Shown here: positions 26,292 to 36,263 of the stretch, one piece after another | Layout of the letters: the number at the start of each line of letters is the position of its first letter | How positions within the stretch are numbered: the stretch's first letter is position 1 | DNA from: CAWBLP01 sp963789495 | GTDB taxonomy: Bacteria; Pseudomonadota; Alphaproteobacteria; Acetobacterales; Acetobacteraceae | Length of the DNA stretch: 64,000 nt | Direction: 5' to 3' | Assembly: GCA_963789495.1 (NCBI GenBank) | Contig: CAWBLP010000005.1 | Location: forward strand, 372,001-436,000 | Position numbers and translations under genes: made by a program | Notes under the pieces: generated by a model | What the model saw: only the letters and a program-made list of their open reading frames with translations | Databases searched by the model: none | What the model was told of the DNA's origin: nothing

Positions 26292-29126
26292 ATGCTCAGT
26301 CCCATCACTCTGCCGAAGGCGCCCGAGGCTGCTGCCGCGATCCTGTCGGACTCACTCGCAGCACTGGCTAGCGAGCAGGGAGAAGTGCCCCGCGACGCTG
26401 CACTAGGCGCGTTCCGCCGCCATCTGGCGCGTATCCAGACCTATGTTCGAAACGCCTTTGAACAGGAGCAGCTGACTGGGCTGCAGGCGGCTCGGCTATT
26501 GGGTCGGCTGGTCGACGGCGTGATCGCTGCGCTGCACGCATACGCCACGACTGATACCAGGTTGCAGGGATTCGACCACCTCAGTGTCGCTGCCACCGGC
26601 GGGTATGGCCGCGGCGTCCTCGCCCCGTTCAGCGACATTGACCTGTTGTTTCTTACCGCCGCGGAGCCGTCACCGGCGGTGATGCAGGTGGTCGAGTTCA
26701 TGTTGTACTTTTTGTGGGATTTGGGTCTGAAGGTCGGGCACGCGACGCGCTCGATCGACGACTGCCTCGTTGAGGGCGCCAAGGACACGACCATCCGCAC
26801 CGCGTTGCTGGATGCACGCTATTTGGCGGGCGACGCCACGCAGTTCGGTGCTTTTCATCAGCGGTTTCGTGCGGCCTGCGCTGAAGCTGGAGTTGCCGAC
26901 TATATCGTCGCGAAACAGGCTGAGCGGGCGGCACGTCATCGGAGATATGGCGACAGTCCATTTCTGGTGGAACCGAACGTCAAGGAGGGCCGCGGCGGAC
27001 TACGTGACCTGCAGACGCTGTATTGGATCGCACGCTATGTGTACGACACCAAGACGATGGGCGAATTGGCTGATGTCGGCGATGTGCTGAGCCAGGCCGA
27101 GGCGCGTCATGGGCGGCGCGCCTGGGAGTTCCTCTGGACCGTGCGGTTCCATCTGCACTACGTCGCCGGCCGCGCCGAAGAACGCCTGACGTTCGATCTG
27201 CAACCGGTGGTCGGCGCGCGAATGGGCTATACGCGCCACGGCATGCAGGAAGGCGTCGAGCGCTTCATGCGCCATTATTTTCTGACCGCTCGCGAAGTCG
27301 TTCGTCTGACCCGCGTGCTGGAACCCGGCATTCTGCGCGATGCGCTGGGCCCGCCGGCCGTGGCTAAGGAAACCGATCAGGCACTGATCGCTTGTGGCTT
27401 TGTCCTGGCGGAAGGCAAGCTGATGCCGGTCAGAGGCCGTGACTTTGATGAAGAGCCGCTGCAGATGCTGCGTATCCTGCAGGTGGCGCGGAACCGTGCA
27501 CTGGAGCTGCATCCGCTCGCCCATCGCTCGTTGATCCAGAATGAGCGTCGCGCGATCGGACTGCGCGGCAATCCGAAAGCAGCCGCGATTTTCATGGATC
27601 TGCTGTGTGGGCAGGAGCCGGATCGTCACCGCAGTGGCCCGCATACCGGCGGCTGCAACGCCGACGGCGCCCGCTGGCTCTCAATCCTCAACGAAACCGG
27701 TCTGCTGGGCCGCTTCCTCCCCGACTGGGCGCGTATCGTCGGGCAGATGCAATTCGACACCTATCATGTGTTCACCGTTGATGAGCACACGATCGAAGCG
27801 GTGCGCGTGCTCAATGCCCTGGAGCGCAAGGAGCTTGCGCAGATCGCACCGGTCGCTTCCGACCTGGTAGATCATCTGCAGTCGCGGCGTGCGCTGTACC
27901 TCGCAATGCTGCTGCATGATATTGCCAAGGGGCGAGGCGGCGATCATTCGGTGATCGGTGCCGAAGTGGCGCTGGAAGTCGGGCCGGCATTGGGGTTGAC
28001 GGCGGAGGAAACGGAAACCGTTTCCTGGCTGGTCCTGCACCATCTTCTGCTGAACCAGACCGCGTTCAAACGCGACATCGACGATCCGAAGACGATCCTG
28101 GACCTGGCGGACACAATTCAGTCGCCAGAGCGGTTGCGCCTGCTGCTGATCCTGACGGTCGCCGACATGCGCGCGGTCTCCGCCAAGGTGTGGAACGGCT
28201 GGAAGGCTACGCTGCTGCGTGAACTGTATACACGCGTCGCCGAGGTACTGGCTGGTGGGTTGTCCACCACAGAACGCGATGTGCGCGTGCAGCGCGCCAA
28301 GGAAGCTGCGGCGGGGTTGCTGATCGACTGGTCGCCTGCCGACATCATGCGGTTCACCGAGCTCGGATATCCTGGCTACTGGTTATCGTTCGATCCGGAA
28401 AGCCACGCTCGGCACGCAAGGCTGATTCGCGACGCTGAGGCCCGCAATGCACCGTTGACTGTCGATACACAGCCCCTGCCGGCACGGGCTGTGACCGAAG
28501 TGACGATCTATGCCGCCGACCACGCCGGACTGTTCAGCAAGATCTCAGGCGCGCTGGCGGTGGCCGGTGCGTCCATCGTTGATGCGCGCATTCACACCAT
28601 GACCAATGGCATGGCTCTGGACACGTTCTGGATCCAGGATGCGGCGGGAGGCACCTTCGATGCACCGCATCGCCTGGCGCGTCTATCAGTGCTGATCGAG
28701 CAGGCACTGTCGGGTCGGCTGCGCCTGGCGTCGGAGATCCGCAAGCTGTCTAAAGTGGTGGTGGGCCGTCGCATGCGCGCGATCCACGTGCCGCCACGCG
28801 TGGTGATCGATAATCACGCGTCTAATACCTATACGGTGCTGGAGGTAAATGGCCGTGATCGGCCGGGCCTGCTGCATGATGTCACTGCCGCGATCAGCGA
28901 TCAGGGCATGCAGATCGCGTCGGCCCATGTCACCACTTATGGCGTGCGCGCGGTGGACGTGTTCTATGTGAAGGATGTGTTCGGACTGAAGGCGGAAAAC
29001 GAACGCAAGCTGGCGAACCTGCGTGACGCGCTGCTAAAGGCTTTGGAACCGCCGCCCGAAGAGGGTTCGCCGCCGATGCCTCTGCCGGTGCCGGCACGCA
29101 AGCGCCGGCGTGCCGCGGCGGGCTAA
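26292..29126 (+). CDS. glnD: Bifunctional PII uridylyltransferase/uridylyl-removing enzyme GlnD
   Basis: The 944-residue nitrogen sensor uridylylates PII proteins when glutamine is low and removes UMP when it is high. The nucleotidyltransferase domain shows GGYGRGVLAPFSDIDLLFL near residues 104-122, and PII-UTase features follow (NVKEGRGGLRDLQTL). The HD hydrolase domain has MLLHDIAKGRGGDHS near residue 540. Two C-terminal ACT domains begin around residues 736 (TIYAADHAGLFSKI) and 849 (EVNGRDRPGLLHDV) and bind glutamine. All domains are complete. The C-terminus ends in a basic Arg-rich tail. Confidence 0.97.
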   Translation: MLSPITLPKAPEAAAAILSDSLAALASEQGEVPRDAALGAFRRHLARIQTYVRNAFEQEQLTGLQAARLLGRLVDGVIAALHAYATTDTRLQGFDHLSVAATGGYGRGVLAPFSDIDLLFLTAAEPSPAVMQVVEFMLYFLWDLGLKVGHATRSIDDCLVEGAKDTTIRTALLDARYLAGDATQFGAFHQRFRAACAEAGVADYIVAKQAERAARHRRYGDSPFLVEPNVKEGRGGLRDLQTLYWIARYVYDTKTMGELADVGDVLSQAEARHGRRAWEFLWTVRFHLHYVAGRAEERLTFDLQPVVGARMGYTRHGMQEGVERFMRHYFLTAREVVRLTRVLEPGILRDALGPPAVAKETDQALIACGFVLAEGKLMPVRGRDFDEEPLQMLRILQVARNRALELHPLAHRSLIQNERRAIGLRGNPKAAAIFMDLLCGQEPDRHRSGPHTGGCNADGARWLSILNETGLLGRFLPDWARIVGQMQFDTYHVFTVDEHTIEAVRVLNALERKELAQIAPVASDLVDHLQSRRALYLAMLLHDIAKGRGGDHSVIGAEVALEVGPALGLTAEETETVSWLVLHHLLLNQTAFKRDIDDPKTILDLADTIQSPERLRLLLILTVADMRAVSAKVWNGWKATLLRELYTRVAEVLAGGLSTTERDVRVQRAKEAAAGLLIDWSPADIMRFTELGYPGYWLSFDPESHARHARLIRDAEARNAPLTVDTQPLPARAVTEVTIYAADHAGLFSKISGALAVAGASIVDARIHTMTNGMALDTFWIQDAAGGTFDAPHRLARLSVLIEQALSGRLRLASEIRKLSKVVVGRRMRAIHVPPRVVIDNHASNTYTVLEVNGRDRPGLLHDVTAAISDQGMQIASAHVTTYGVRAVDVFYVKDVFGLKAENERKLANLRDALLKALEPPPEEGSPPMPLPVPARKRRRAAAG

Positions 29127-29250
29127 GCCGGGGCCGCGGCAGACCCCGCGCCGGTCTGACGTTCCTGGGCAATGCAATCGGACGGGCGCGGCGCATAGCC
29201 TCGATGCTTACTGCATTGGATCGCAGCGCCTCGGCCCATCGGCAGCGATG

Positions 29251-30291
29251 CTACCCCGCTAGTTCGTGCCGGACCATCGCCGCGCCCTCGGCCAATGCGC
29301 GCAACTTGCCGAATGCGGTCGCCCGCGGGAGGTATTTCATGCCGCAATCGGGTGCCGGGATCAGCCGTTCCGCCGCCACATAGCGCAGGCCTTCGCGAAT
29401 ACGCGCTGCCACCTGTGCAGCGGTCTCCACCGTCGCATCGCCGAGATCGATCACACCGAGCATGATCTGCTTATTTGAAAGGTCCCGAAGCACGCCAAGG
29501 TCGAGCTTCGGTTGCGCGGCTTCAAGCGATATCTGTTGAGCTACCGTATCGGACAGTTGTGGCAAGAAGCTGTAGCCGCTGGGCTTGTTTGTCACCACCG
29601 CAGCGTAGCCGAAACATAGATGAATGACGGTTGGACCCTCGATCCCTTCCAGCGCGCGGTTGATCGCGCGGATGCCGTAGCGGATTGCCTTGTCGGGGGC
29701 GGTGCGCACCCAGGGTTCGTCCAGCTGCACCACGTCCACGCCGGTCGCTTTCAGCGTTCGGAGTTCTTCATTGACGGCGATGGCGTAATCCATCGCCATC
29801 TCTTCTTCGTCGGCATAGAACTCGTTGCGAGCCTGCTGCGACAGGGTGAAGGGGCCTGGCAGCGTGATTTTCGTCGCATGGTCGGTGTTGGCCAGCAGGA
29901 ACTGCGCGTCGCGCAGCTCCACCGCTTCCCGCCGACGGATCTTGCCCACGACCCGCGGCACCGGGGTGGCACGTCCGGCCTGCGAGCGCACCTCCCCAGG
30001 ATGCTCCGCGTCGATCCCTTCCAGCGCCAGCGCGAACCGGTTGGAGTAGCTTTCGCGCCGTACTTCGCCATCGGTGATGATGTCGATCCCCGCGCGCTCC
30101 ATGTCGCGCATTGCGAGAACGGTTCCGTCATCCTGCGCCTGTTCTAGCCAGGGTTCGGCGACACGCCAGACATCGGCGGCGTGCGTGCGCGGCACGCCAT
30201 GCGCGTGCAGGGTCGCGCGGTCGACCAGCCAGTCTGGCTGCGGGTAGCTACCGACGACGGTGGTCGGCAGCAGGTGAGTCGGGTACGACAT
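29251..30291 (-). CDS. Short MetE-like methyltransferase (methionine synthase II C-terminal family)
   Basis: The 346-residue protein is related to only the catalytic C-terminal half of cobalamin-independent methionine synthase. It has TTVVGSYPQPDW at the start, DEPW in VVQLDEPWVRT, the zinc-type ligands in VIHLCFGY (His, Cys) and the late Cys in PAPDCGMKYLPR. Proteins of this size are called core-MetE or UROD/MetE-like and may methylate homocysteine or act on other thiols; the methyl donor is unclear. It is a single gene, convergent with glnD. A zinc-ligand set of His, Cys, Cys can be proposed from these motifs. Confidence 0.85.
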   Translation of the reverse strand: MSYPTHLLPTTVVGSYPQPDWLVDRATLHAHGVPRTHAADVWRVAEPWLEQAQDDGTVLAMRDMERAGIDIITDGEVRRESYSNRFALALEGIDAEHPGEVRSQAGRATPVPRVVGKIRRREAVELRDAQFLLANTDHATKITLPGPFTLSQQARNEFYADEEEMAMDYAIAVNEELRTLKATGVDVVQLDEPWVRTAPDKAIRYGIRAINRALEGIEGPTVIHLCFGYAAVVTNKPSGYSFLPQLSDTVAQQISLEAAQPKLDLGVLRDLSNKQIMLGVIDLGDATVETAAQVAARIREGLRYVAAERLIPAPDCGMKYLPRATAFGKLRALAEGAAMVRHELAG

Positions 30292-30454
30292 GAACTGGCT
30301 TCCTCCCGCAAGCGCCTGGCGGGATTATAGCACGGCTATCGGCATGTTGCTCTGGTGTGAACTGGTCGGAATGGCGCGTTCGCCTCCTCAGTCCAGCGGC
30401 AACGCCAACGGGATGAATGCAGCAATTTGCTCAGGTTTGCGCCCGCCGCTGCCC

Positions 30455-31234
30455 TCAGCTCGGCATCGCGTGGATCCGCCGCAGGAACTCTTTGGAGCGT
30501 GTGTGTTGGGGATTGCCGAAGAACGTCTTGGGGTCTGCGTCTTCCAGCACGCGTCCGCTGTCCATGAACAGGATGCGGGTGCCGACCTCCCGGGCAAATT
30601 GCATCTCGTGCGTGACGACTAGCATCGTCATGCCGTCCTCTGCCAAGCTGCGGATCACTTCCAGCACTTCGCCCACAAGTTCCGGATCCAATGCCGAAGT
30701 CGGCTCGTCGAACAGGATCAGCACCGGACGCATGGCCATTGCGCGGGCGATCGCGACGCGCTGCTGCTGGCCGCCAGACAACTGCGCGGGCCGTTTCATC
30801 ATGTGGTCGGATAGCCGGACGCGGGCAAGTTGCTCGCTGGCCATTGCCCTTGCCTCGGCAGGGCGCATGCCCAGGACGCGGCGGGGACCGATGGCCACAT
30901 TTTCCAGCGCGGTCAGATGCGCGAACAGGTTGAAGCGCTGGAACACCATACCGATACGACGGCGCTTGCGTGCGGTGCCGAGCGGCGAGTCGGCGACGAG
31001 CCTCCCGTCGCGCCGCTCGCCCGCCATGTTGATGCCCTCAAGCAGTACTTCGCCTTCAGACGGCAGCTCGATTCGGTTCACGCAGCGCAGCAGCGTCGAT
31101 TTCCCCGCGCCGCTGGGCCCAATAATCATGACGATCTCGCCCTGCATCACCTGCAGGTTGACCCGATCCACCACCGGGATGTCGCCAAAGATCTTCGACA
31201 GGCTGTGGATGCTCAGCAGCGGCGCGGCGTTCAT
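30455..31234 (-). CDS. Polar amino-acid ABC transporter ATPase
   Basis: The 259-residue ATPase has Walker A GPSGAGKSTLLRC, the Q-loop in VFQRFNLFAHLTALENV, signature LSGGQQQRVAIARA, Walker B ILFDEPTSALDPELVGEV and the His-switch VTHEMQFA. The closest type is GlnQ/HisP. The ATG at 31234 overlaps the permease stop (ATGA), supporting this start over one 11 codons earlier. It forms an importer with the permease and binding protein encoded upstream. Confidence 0.94.
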   Translation of the reverse strand: MNAAPLLSIHSLSKIFGDIPVVDRVNLQVMQGEIVMIIGPSGAGKSTLLRCVNRIELPSEGEVLLEGINMAGERRDGRLVADSPLGTARKRRRIGMVFQRFNLFAHLTALENVAIGPRRVLGMRPAEARAMASEQLARVRLSDHMMKRPAQLSGGQQQRVAIARAMAMRPVLILFDEPTSALDPELVGEVLEVIRSLAEDGMTMLVVTHEMQFAREVGTRILFMDSGRVLEDADPKTFFGNPQHTRSKEFLRRIHAMPS

Positions 31235-31881
31235 GCCAGGCGCTTCTCCAGGTATTCCGAGCACCACGACAGCACCGAGATGATGACCAGATAGTAGACG
31301 GCCAGCGCGGCGTACAATTCGAATGGCACGAAGCGTTCCGCGATGATCACCTGGGCAGAGCGTGTCAGTTCAGTGATCGAGATCACCGACAGCAGGGAGG
31401 AGCTCTTGACCAGCGTGATGACTTCATTGGTCAACGGCGGCGTGATGCGGCGCAGTGACTGCGGCAGCAGAATGAACAGGATGGACTGACGGTTGGTCAT
31501 GCCGATGGACAAGGCTGCTTCGGTCTGACCTGCATCGATCGATTGCAGACCAGCACGCACGATTTCAGCGATGAAACCGGCGGAGTTGAAGGCCAGCGCA
31601 ACCACGCCGCTCCAGAAAGCGGACAGTTCAAAGCCGATACGGGGCAAAGCGAAGTAGACCAGAAAGATCTGCACCAGCGCCGGTGTGCCGCGCACGAAAT
31701 ACACATAGGCGCGGATGATAGCTTTCAGCACACCGAGATCGGAGGCGCTGATCAAGCCCATGATCAGGCCGACGAACGACGCCACTGCCATGGCGCAGAG
31801 GGAAATCTCCAGGGTGACGACGGCACCCTGGAGCATGTACGGGACGGCATACCAAATGGCGCCCCAGTCGAAGTCACCCAT
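31231..31881 (-). CDS. Polar amino-acid ABC transporter permease
   Basis: The 216-residue inner-membrane protein has about five spans and the EAA-type loop SIDAGQTEAALSIGMTNRQSILFILLPQSLRR. The segment FVRGTPALVQIFLVYFALP is the hallmark of the HisM/GlnP group. Only one permease gene is present, so it presumably acts as a homodimer. It lies 12 bases downstream of the binding-protein gene and overlaps the ATPase start by 4 bases. Confidence 0.94.
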   Translation of the reverse strand: MGDFDWGAIWYAVPYMLQGAVVTLEISLCAMAVASFVGLIMGLISASDLGVLKAIIRAYVYFVRGTPALVQIFLVYFALPRIGFELSAFWSGVVALAFNSAGFIAEIVRAGLQSIDAGQTEAALSIGMTNRQSILFILLPQSLRRITPPLTNEVITLVKSSSLLSVISITELTRSAQVIIAERFVPFELYAALAVYYLVIISVLSWCSEYLEKRLA

Positions 31882-31893
31882 TTTAGCGCGATA

Positions 31894-32731
31894 TCAGGGC
31901 AGCACGTCCGGCACTTTGTCGGGTGTGGGCATGGTGCCACCGAACCATTTTTCCTGCAGCTTGGCGAGTGTGCCGTCTTTTTTCAGCTGGCCGAGCTGAT
32001 CACTGAAATAGTCGCGCATGGTGGCGTCTTCCTTGCGGAAGGCCATGCCGAAATAGGCGGTGATATCGGAAATGCCTGGCAGGATCTTGAATTTTCCTGG
32101 GGCGTCATGCATCACGACCATCATGGTGGATTTCGAGTTCACCACGGCATCAATGCGCTTGTTGAGCAGGTCCTGATAGGCTTCGGGGTAGTGCTCGTAC
32201 TGTTTGACGTCCTTGTAGCCAGGCTTGCCTGCGGCTTTCAGCTTGGCTTCGAAGGCCTTGATCACGCCGGAGGCGGCGCTGCCGATCTGCACGCCGACGA
32301 CTTTGCCGGACAGATCGTCGGCCGCCTTGATGTGCGTTTCACCGGCGCGCAGCAGGATGACGTTGCTGGCATCCGCATAGGGCATAGTGAACAGCACCTT
32401 CTCCGCCCGTTCCTTGGTGATTGTCATGGCGGAGATGATGCAATCGAACTTCTTGGCGTAGAGCGCGGGTATGATGCCGTTCCACGCGGTATCGACCAAT
32501 TGCGCCTTCACACCAAGGTTCTTGGTAATGATCTCGATGATATCGGGATCGTAGCCGATGATCTTGCCGTCCTTGAAAAATTCGTACGGGTACGTAGGCG
32601 GCTTCCATGCCGACGACCAGCGTGCCGCGCTTTTTCACCTCGTCCAGAGTATCAGCATGGGCTTGGCGGGTGGAGGATAGGCCGATCAGACCCGCCGCGC
32701 CGGCACCGGTCAAAAGCGATCGTCGAAACAT
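31894..32731 (-). pseudogene. Polar amino-acid ABC substrate-binding protein, one frameshift
   Basis: This is a family 3 periplasmic binding protein. The N-terminus has a signal (FRRSLLTGAGAAGLIGLSS, cleavage near AHA), then TLDEVKKRGTLVVGMEAAYVP. One extra C in the run at 32590-32592 shifts the frame; without it the reading continues PYEFFKDGKIIGYDPDII into QLVDTAWNGIIPALYAKKFDCII. The corrected length of ~278 residues is normal. The single homopolymer change suggests a sequencing error. It heads the three-gene importer read on the minus strand. Confidence 0.88.
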
Positions 32732-32905
32732 GAAGCAACCCCTGGGTTGGTATTGATTTGCCTGGGACCAAGCAACCGCCGTGCCAATAGTGGTGCAGAG
32801 ATCGGTGGGCCGCGGGGCGGGGCGTCGCAATCGAACCGCGGGTACTGGCATAGAATTTGCTGCCTCGAAGCGTGGCTTTCCAGACAACACAGACGAGGGT
32901 GAACG

Positions 32906-34210
32906 ATGACCAGCAAGCCGCTGCATCTGGGTTGGTTCATGAATTTCACCGCCGGCGAGTGGGATCATCCGCTATCTGTCGGCGGGTCTCCGTGGGACGG
33001 CAGCTTCTATGTAGACATGGCGCGGGCGTTGGAACGGGCCTGCTTCGACTACATCATGATTGAGGACACGCTGATGGTGTCCGAGATATATGGTGACAGC
33101 GCCGAGGCCGCCTTGAAGCACACGCTGCAGGTGCCGAAGCACGATCCATCGCCGCTTGCAGCCATCATTAGCGCGGCCACACGAAACCTTGGTGTGGTCG
33201 CCACTTTTTCCACCCTAGCATACCCGCCGTTCATGCTGGCGCGACTGTGCACGACGTTGGACCACATGGCAGGAGGGCGCTTTGGTTGGAACATCGTGAC
33301 CAGTGGTGAGGATGCGGCCGCACAGAATTTCGGCATGGACAAGCTGCCACCGCGTGAACAGCGCTACGCGATGGCGGACGAGTACGTCGACCTAGTCTGC
33401 CAGTTGTTCAATTCCTGGGACGCGGACGCCGTGGTGATGGACCGCGAGACCGGCACCTATGCGGATTATCGCAAGGTCCATCCGGTCAATTTTGAAGGTC
33501 AGTTCTTCAAGGTGCGTGGACCGCTGAACACGGTGCGGTCGCCACAGGGGCGTCCGGTGTTCGTGCAGGCCGGTGGATCGCCGCGTGGCCGGGCATTCGC
33601 GGCGCGGCACGCGGATTCGATCATCGCGACCGCCAACGGTGTCGCCGGAATGAAGGCGTATCGCGACGACGTGCGGAAGCACGCGGCCTCGTTCGGACGC
33701 AATCCCGATGACATCAAGGTGCTGTTTCTGGTCTATCCGGTGATCGCCGAGACCGATGCTGAGGCCTATGCGAAGCGTGATCGCATGATCTCGTCGCCAG
33801 GGTTCATAGAGCGGGCCCTCGCCAGTGTTTCCACCGTTACCGACATCGACTTTTCTCAATTCCCGCTGGATGAGCCGTTGCCGCACCTCACCACGAACGG
33901 CGAGCAGGGCTCGCTGGATAAGTTCGCGCAATGGGGCAGCGGCAAGACTTTGCGGCAGCTTGCAATGGATCGATTCAGTACGGTGGATGTGGATCTGATC
34001 GGTTCACCAGACACGGTGGCCGAACGCATGGGCCAGATTGCGGAGGCAGTGGGCGGTGATGGTTTCCTCATCAGCACACCGTTCCAGCGCACGAGCCGGC
34101 GCTTCATCAATGAGGTGACGGAGGGTCTGGTGCCGGCGCTGCAGCGCCGTGGGCTGGCGCGCACCGCCTACTCGGGCGGGACATTGCGGCAGACCCTGAC
34201 AGAGTTCTGA
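32906..34210 (+). CDS. FMN-dependent monooxygenase, NtaA/SnaA/DszA family
   Basis: The 434-residue flavin monooxygenase is of the bacterial-luciferase-like superfamily, in the group using FMNH2 from a partner reductase. It has the TIM-barrel pattern, HDPSPLAAIISAATRNLGVVATFST, the conserved GGRFGWNIVTS, and VFVQAGGSPRGRAFAARHAD. Family members attack nitrilotriacetate, dibenzothiophene sulfone, alkyl sulfides or pristinamycin precursors. The flanking polar amino-acid-type importers suggest a small N- or S-containing substrate. It is divergent from the first importer, with 174 bases between starts. No reductase gene is seen nearby. Confidence 0.9.
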   Translation: MTSKPLHLGWFMNFTAGEWDHPLSVGGSPWDGSFYVDMARALERACFDYIMIEDTLMVSEIYGDSAEAALKHTLQVPKHDPSPLAAIISAATRNLGVVATFSTLAYPPFMLARLCTTLDHMAGGRFGWNIVTSGEDAAAQNFGMDKLPPREQRYAMADEYVDLVCQLFNSWDADAVVMDRETGTYADYRKVHPVNFEGQFFKVRGPLNTVRSPQGRPVFVQAGGSPRGRAFAARHADSIIATANGVAGMKAYRDDVRKHAASFGRNPDDIKVLFLVYPVIAETDAEAYAKRDRMISSPGFIERALASVSTVTDIDFSQFPLDEPLPHLTTNGEQGSLDKFAQWGSGKTLRQLAMDRFSTVDVDLIGSPDTVAERMGQIAEAVGGDGFLISTPFQRTSRRFINEVTEGLVPALQRRGLARTAYSGGTLRQTLTEF

Positions 34211-34558
34211 CAGCGATCGCTACGGCTTCGGCAGGCGTCTGGACCGGAGCTCACCGCAAGCGCTCTACGCGGCTAGGCCGAGCCCGCATGAGCGCACAGA
34301 ATTTGATCACTATACTGCTCATAAATCGGGCTATTCGGGATATGACTCACTCCATTTGCCCTCAAACCGGTCCGAGTCGCCACTTTGCCACGCATAGAGC
34401 CGCGCTCGTCTGAGTGCCAGGAGTGCAGCTTACCGAGGCGTTAACCACTGGCCCCCGCTTGGCCGCCTGTCACAACGAGGGTTTTCCCCGGGGGTGCAGG
34501 GGCGGGACAGGAGGACGGCTCCGATCGCCTCCGCCGTTGTCAGTCTGCTCGGATTGCG
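34211..34558. other. Intergenic stretch without recognisable gene
   Basis: Between the convergent monooxygenase and DUF1989 genes. The centre (34290-34370) is AT-richer than the surroundings. No convincing frame, strong hairpin followed by a T run, or RNA gene could be seen. Confidence 0.5.
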
Positions 34559-35158
34559 TCAGGCGATCTGGAAGTGGGCCTCTGTAGGTTTGCCGGCGCG
34601 GCCGTTGATCGGCAGGATATCCTGCGGACAGGCGGAGAAGGCGATCACGAGGTCGATCTCTGCCCGTAGGAGGATGTAGCTTCCTGGGGTGGAAACCGGT
34701 GGATCGAACGACAACGTCCCTTCCATCGTCCATGGAATATTCATGAACAGGTTCAAAGGACTCGGAGTTTCAGGCGCGGTCAAGCCTATGCCGCGCATCG
34801 CCTGCGCCAAATTATCTGTGCAATTGTCATGGTAGTCGGTGCAGCCCAGCCCGTGGTAACGATAGATGTCGCAGGCGGCCATCAACGTGTCGTGGATGCC
34901 GCCGGATGTGTCCTCCAGCACGGTGAGGATCTGCCGGCGGTAGTTGGTCAACAGCACGTCGCCTACTCTAGGGATCAGCCGCTGCATTCCCGCCCGGGTG
35001 TGCTCCATTGACATGAATTCGTTCAGGTCGAAGCGGTTGAACGCCCAGGTGTCCACCACCTGCTCACCATGCGTGTTGATGACCTTGATTGTCTGCCCCT
35101 GAGCGACGAACACGGCCTTGCCGCTGCGGGCCGGGATGGTAATCAGGCTGTCAGACAT
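34559..35158 (-). CDS. DUF1989 / urea-carboxylase-associated family protein
   Basis: The 199-residue protein shows INTHGEQVVDTWAFNRFD, SMEHTRAGMQRLIPRVGDVLLTN and the Cys/His-rich core AACDIYRYHGLGCTDYHDNC, followed by SPLNLFMNIPW and a late Cys in AFSACPQD. These match DUF1989 proteins found with urea carboxylase and amine catabolism genes; a metal- or ligand-binding role is suspected but not proven for this copy. It is on the same strand as the epimerase, 21 bases downstream, and so in one unit with it. Confidence 0.88.
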   Translation of the reverse strand: MSDSLITIPARSGKAVFVAQGQTIKVINTHGEQVVDTWAFNRFDLNEFMSMEHTRAGMQRLIPRVGDVLLTNYRRQILTVLEDTSGGIHDTLMAACDIYRYHGLGCTDYHDNCTDNLAQAMRGIGLTAPETPSPLNLFMNIPWTMEGTLSFDPPVSTPGSYILLRAEIDLVIAFSACPQDILPINGRAGKPTEAHFQIA

Positions 35159-35179
35159 GCGAGAAGCTCCCTGTTGAAG

Positions 35180-36046
35180 TCAGGCAACGGGCGTTGCGAT
35201 TTGCGGGTCGGGCCAATGGGTGGTCGGGGTCCAGTCCAATCTGGCCTGCGCGGCGGCGTGGCTGATGGGTGAGGCGCGCGGCAGCCGCTCAAACAGTGCG
35301 GTGTCACGGACCGGGATCGATAGCCCGTACAAGGCTTCCAGCCGTGTTACAGTCGGTTCGGTTGCGAATGAGTCGGCGGCTGCCAGGAAGAAAGTCTCGA
35401 AACCGCGGTAATCAAGGGTAGCGGCAGCGGCGAAGGCACGGGCGCAGTCTTCCGGCCCGACATAGGCGCGCAGATAGGGTATCGGTTCGTCACGCCCCTG
35501 CGGGCCTGGCTCGCCGGCCATGAACGCCGCCATGTCAGGAAAGGCGACGAAGCAGGGACGGATCACCAGCACCTCCATCCCGCGACGGGTGAAGCTCTCG
35601 GCAATGCGTTCTCCGCACAACTTGCTGAGTCCGTAGGCATCGGTCGGTCGGGGCGGATGCGCCTCATCGATCGGCAGATAACACGGCGGCATGTGGGGAT
35701 TGGTATGATCCTGGCCGGTGACCGAACTGCTGGAGCAGTGTATCACCCGCCGAACACCGACCTGCAGGCTCGCTTCGAACAGGTTCCAGGTGCCGATCGT
35801 GTTGACCTGCATGGTGGCGGCGTCGTCGGTGGCAACCGAGCGGTCGATACCTCCGAGATGCACGACCACCTCAACACCATCGAGTGCCGCGATCAACCCG
35901 GCACGGTCGAGCAGATCGGCCTGTCGATAGGCGCCGTCGGTACCATTGGCAGCGGCCAGATCCAGCACGCGCGGGGCATGATCCGCGAGCGCGCGAACGA
36001 CGTAACGGCCGAGCCGTCCGAGACCGCCGGTGATTGCGATGCGCAT
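35180..36046 (-). CDS. NAD-dependent epimerase/dehydratase (extended SDR)
   Basis: The 288-residue Rossmann-fold protein starts with ITGGLGRLGRYVVRAL (NAD-binding GxxGxxG). It has VVHLGGIDRS, a catalytic Ser in HCSSSSVTGQ, and the active-site YGLSKLCGE (YxxxK). The pattern resembles uronate dehydrogenases and UDP-glucose-4-epimerase-like SDRs; the substrate cannot be named. It is transcribed divergently from the second amino-acid importer and together with the DUF1989 gene. Confidence 0.88.
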   Translation of the reverse strand: MRIAITGGLGRLGRYVVRALADHAPRVLDLAAANGTDGAYRQADLLDRAGLIAALDGVEVVVHLGGIDRSVATDDAATMQVNTIGTWNLFEASLQVGVRRVIHCSSSSVTGQDHTNPHMPPCYLPIDEAHPPRPTDAYGLSKLCGERIAESFTRRGMEVLVIRPCFVAFPDMAAFMAGEPGPQGRDEPIPYLRAYVGPEDCARAFAAAATLDYRGFETFFLAAADSFATEPTVTRLEALYGLSIPVRDTALFERLPRASPISHAAAQARLDWTPTTHWPDPQIATPVA

Positions 36047-36263
36047 TGATGCTGTCCTTCAGATGATCAGATCATCAGCATACAAATGATTGCCGATTGA
36101 GCGCTATGGCGAAGTTTACGGCAGCGCGGTGTGGGTCCGATCGATAATGCGGCATCTTTATCCGCTTTCCAGCGACTTCTCGGCTCGCCAGCTTTGGTAC
36201 GTGCCTTGCTTGTTGGCAGATATCGCCGACGGATTGACCGGCTCGCTGGGTGAAGGACGCTGC

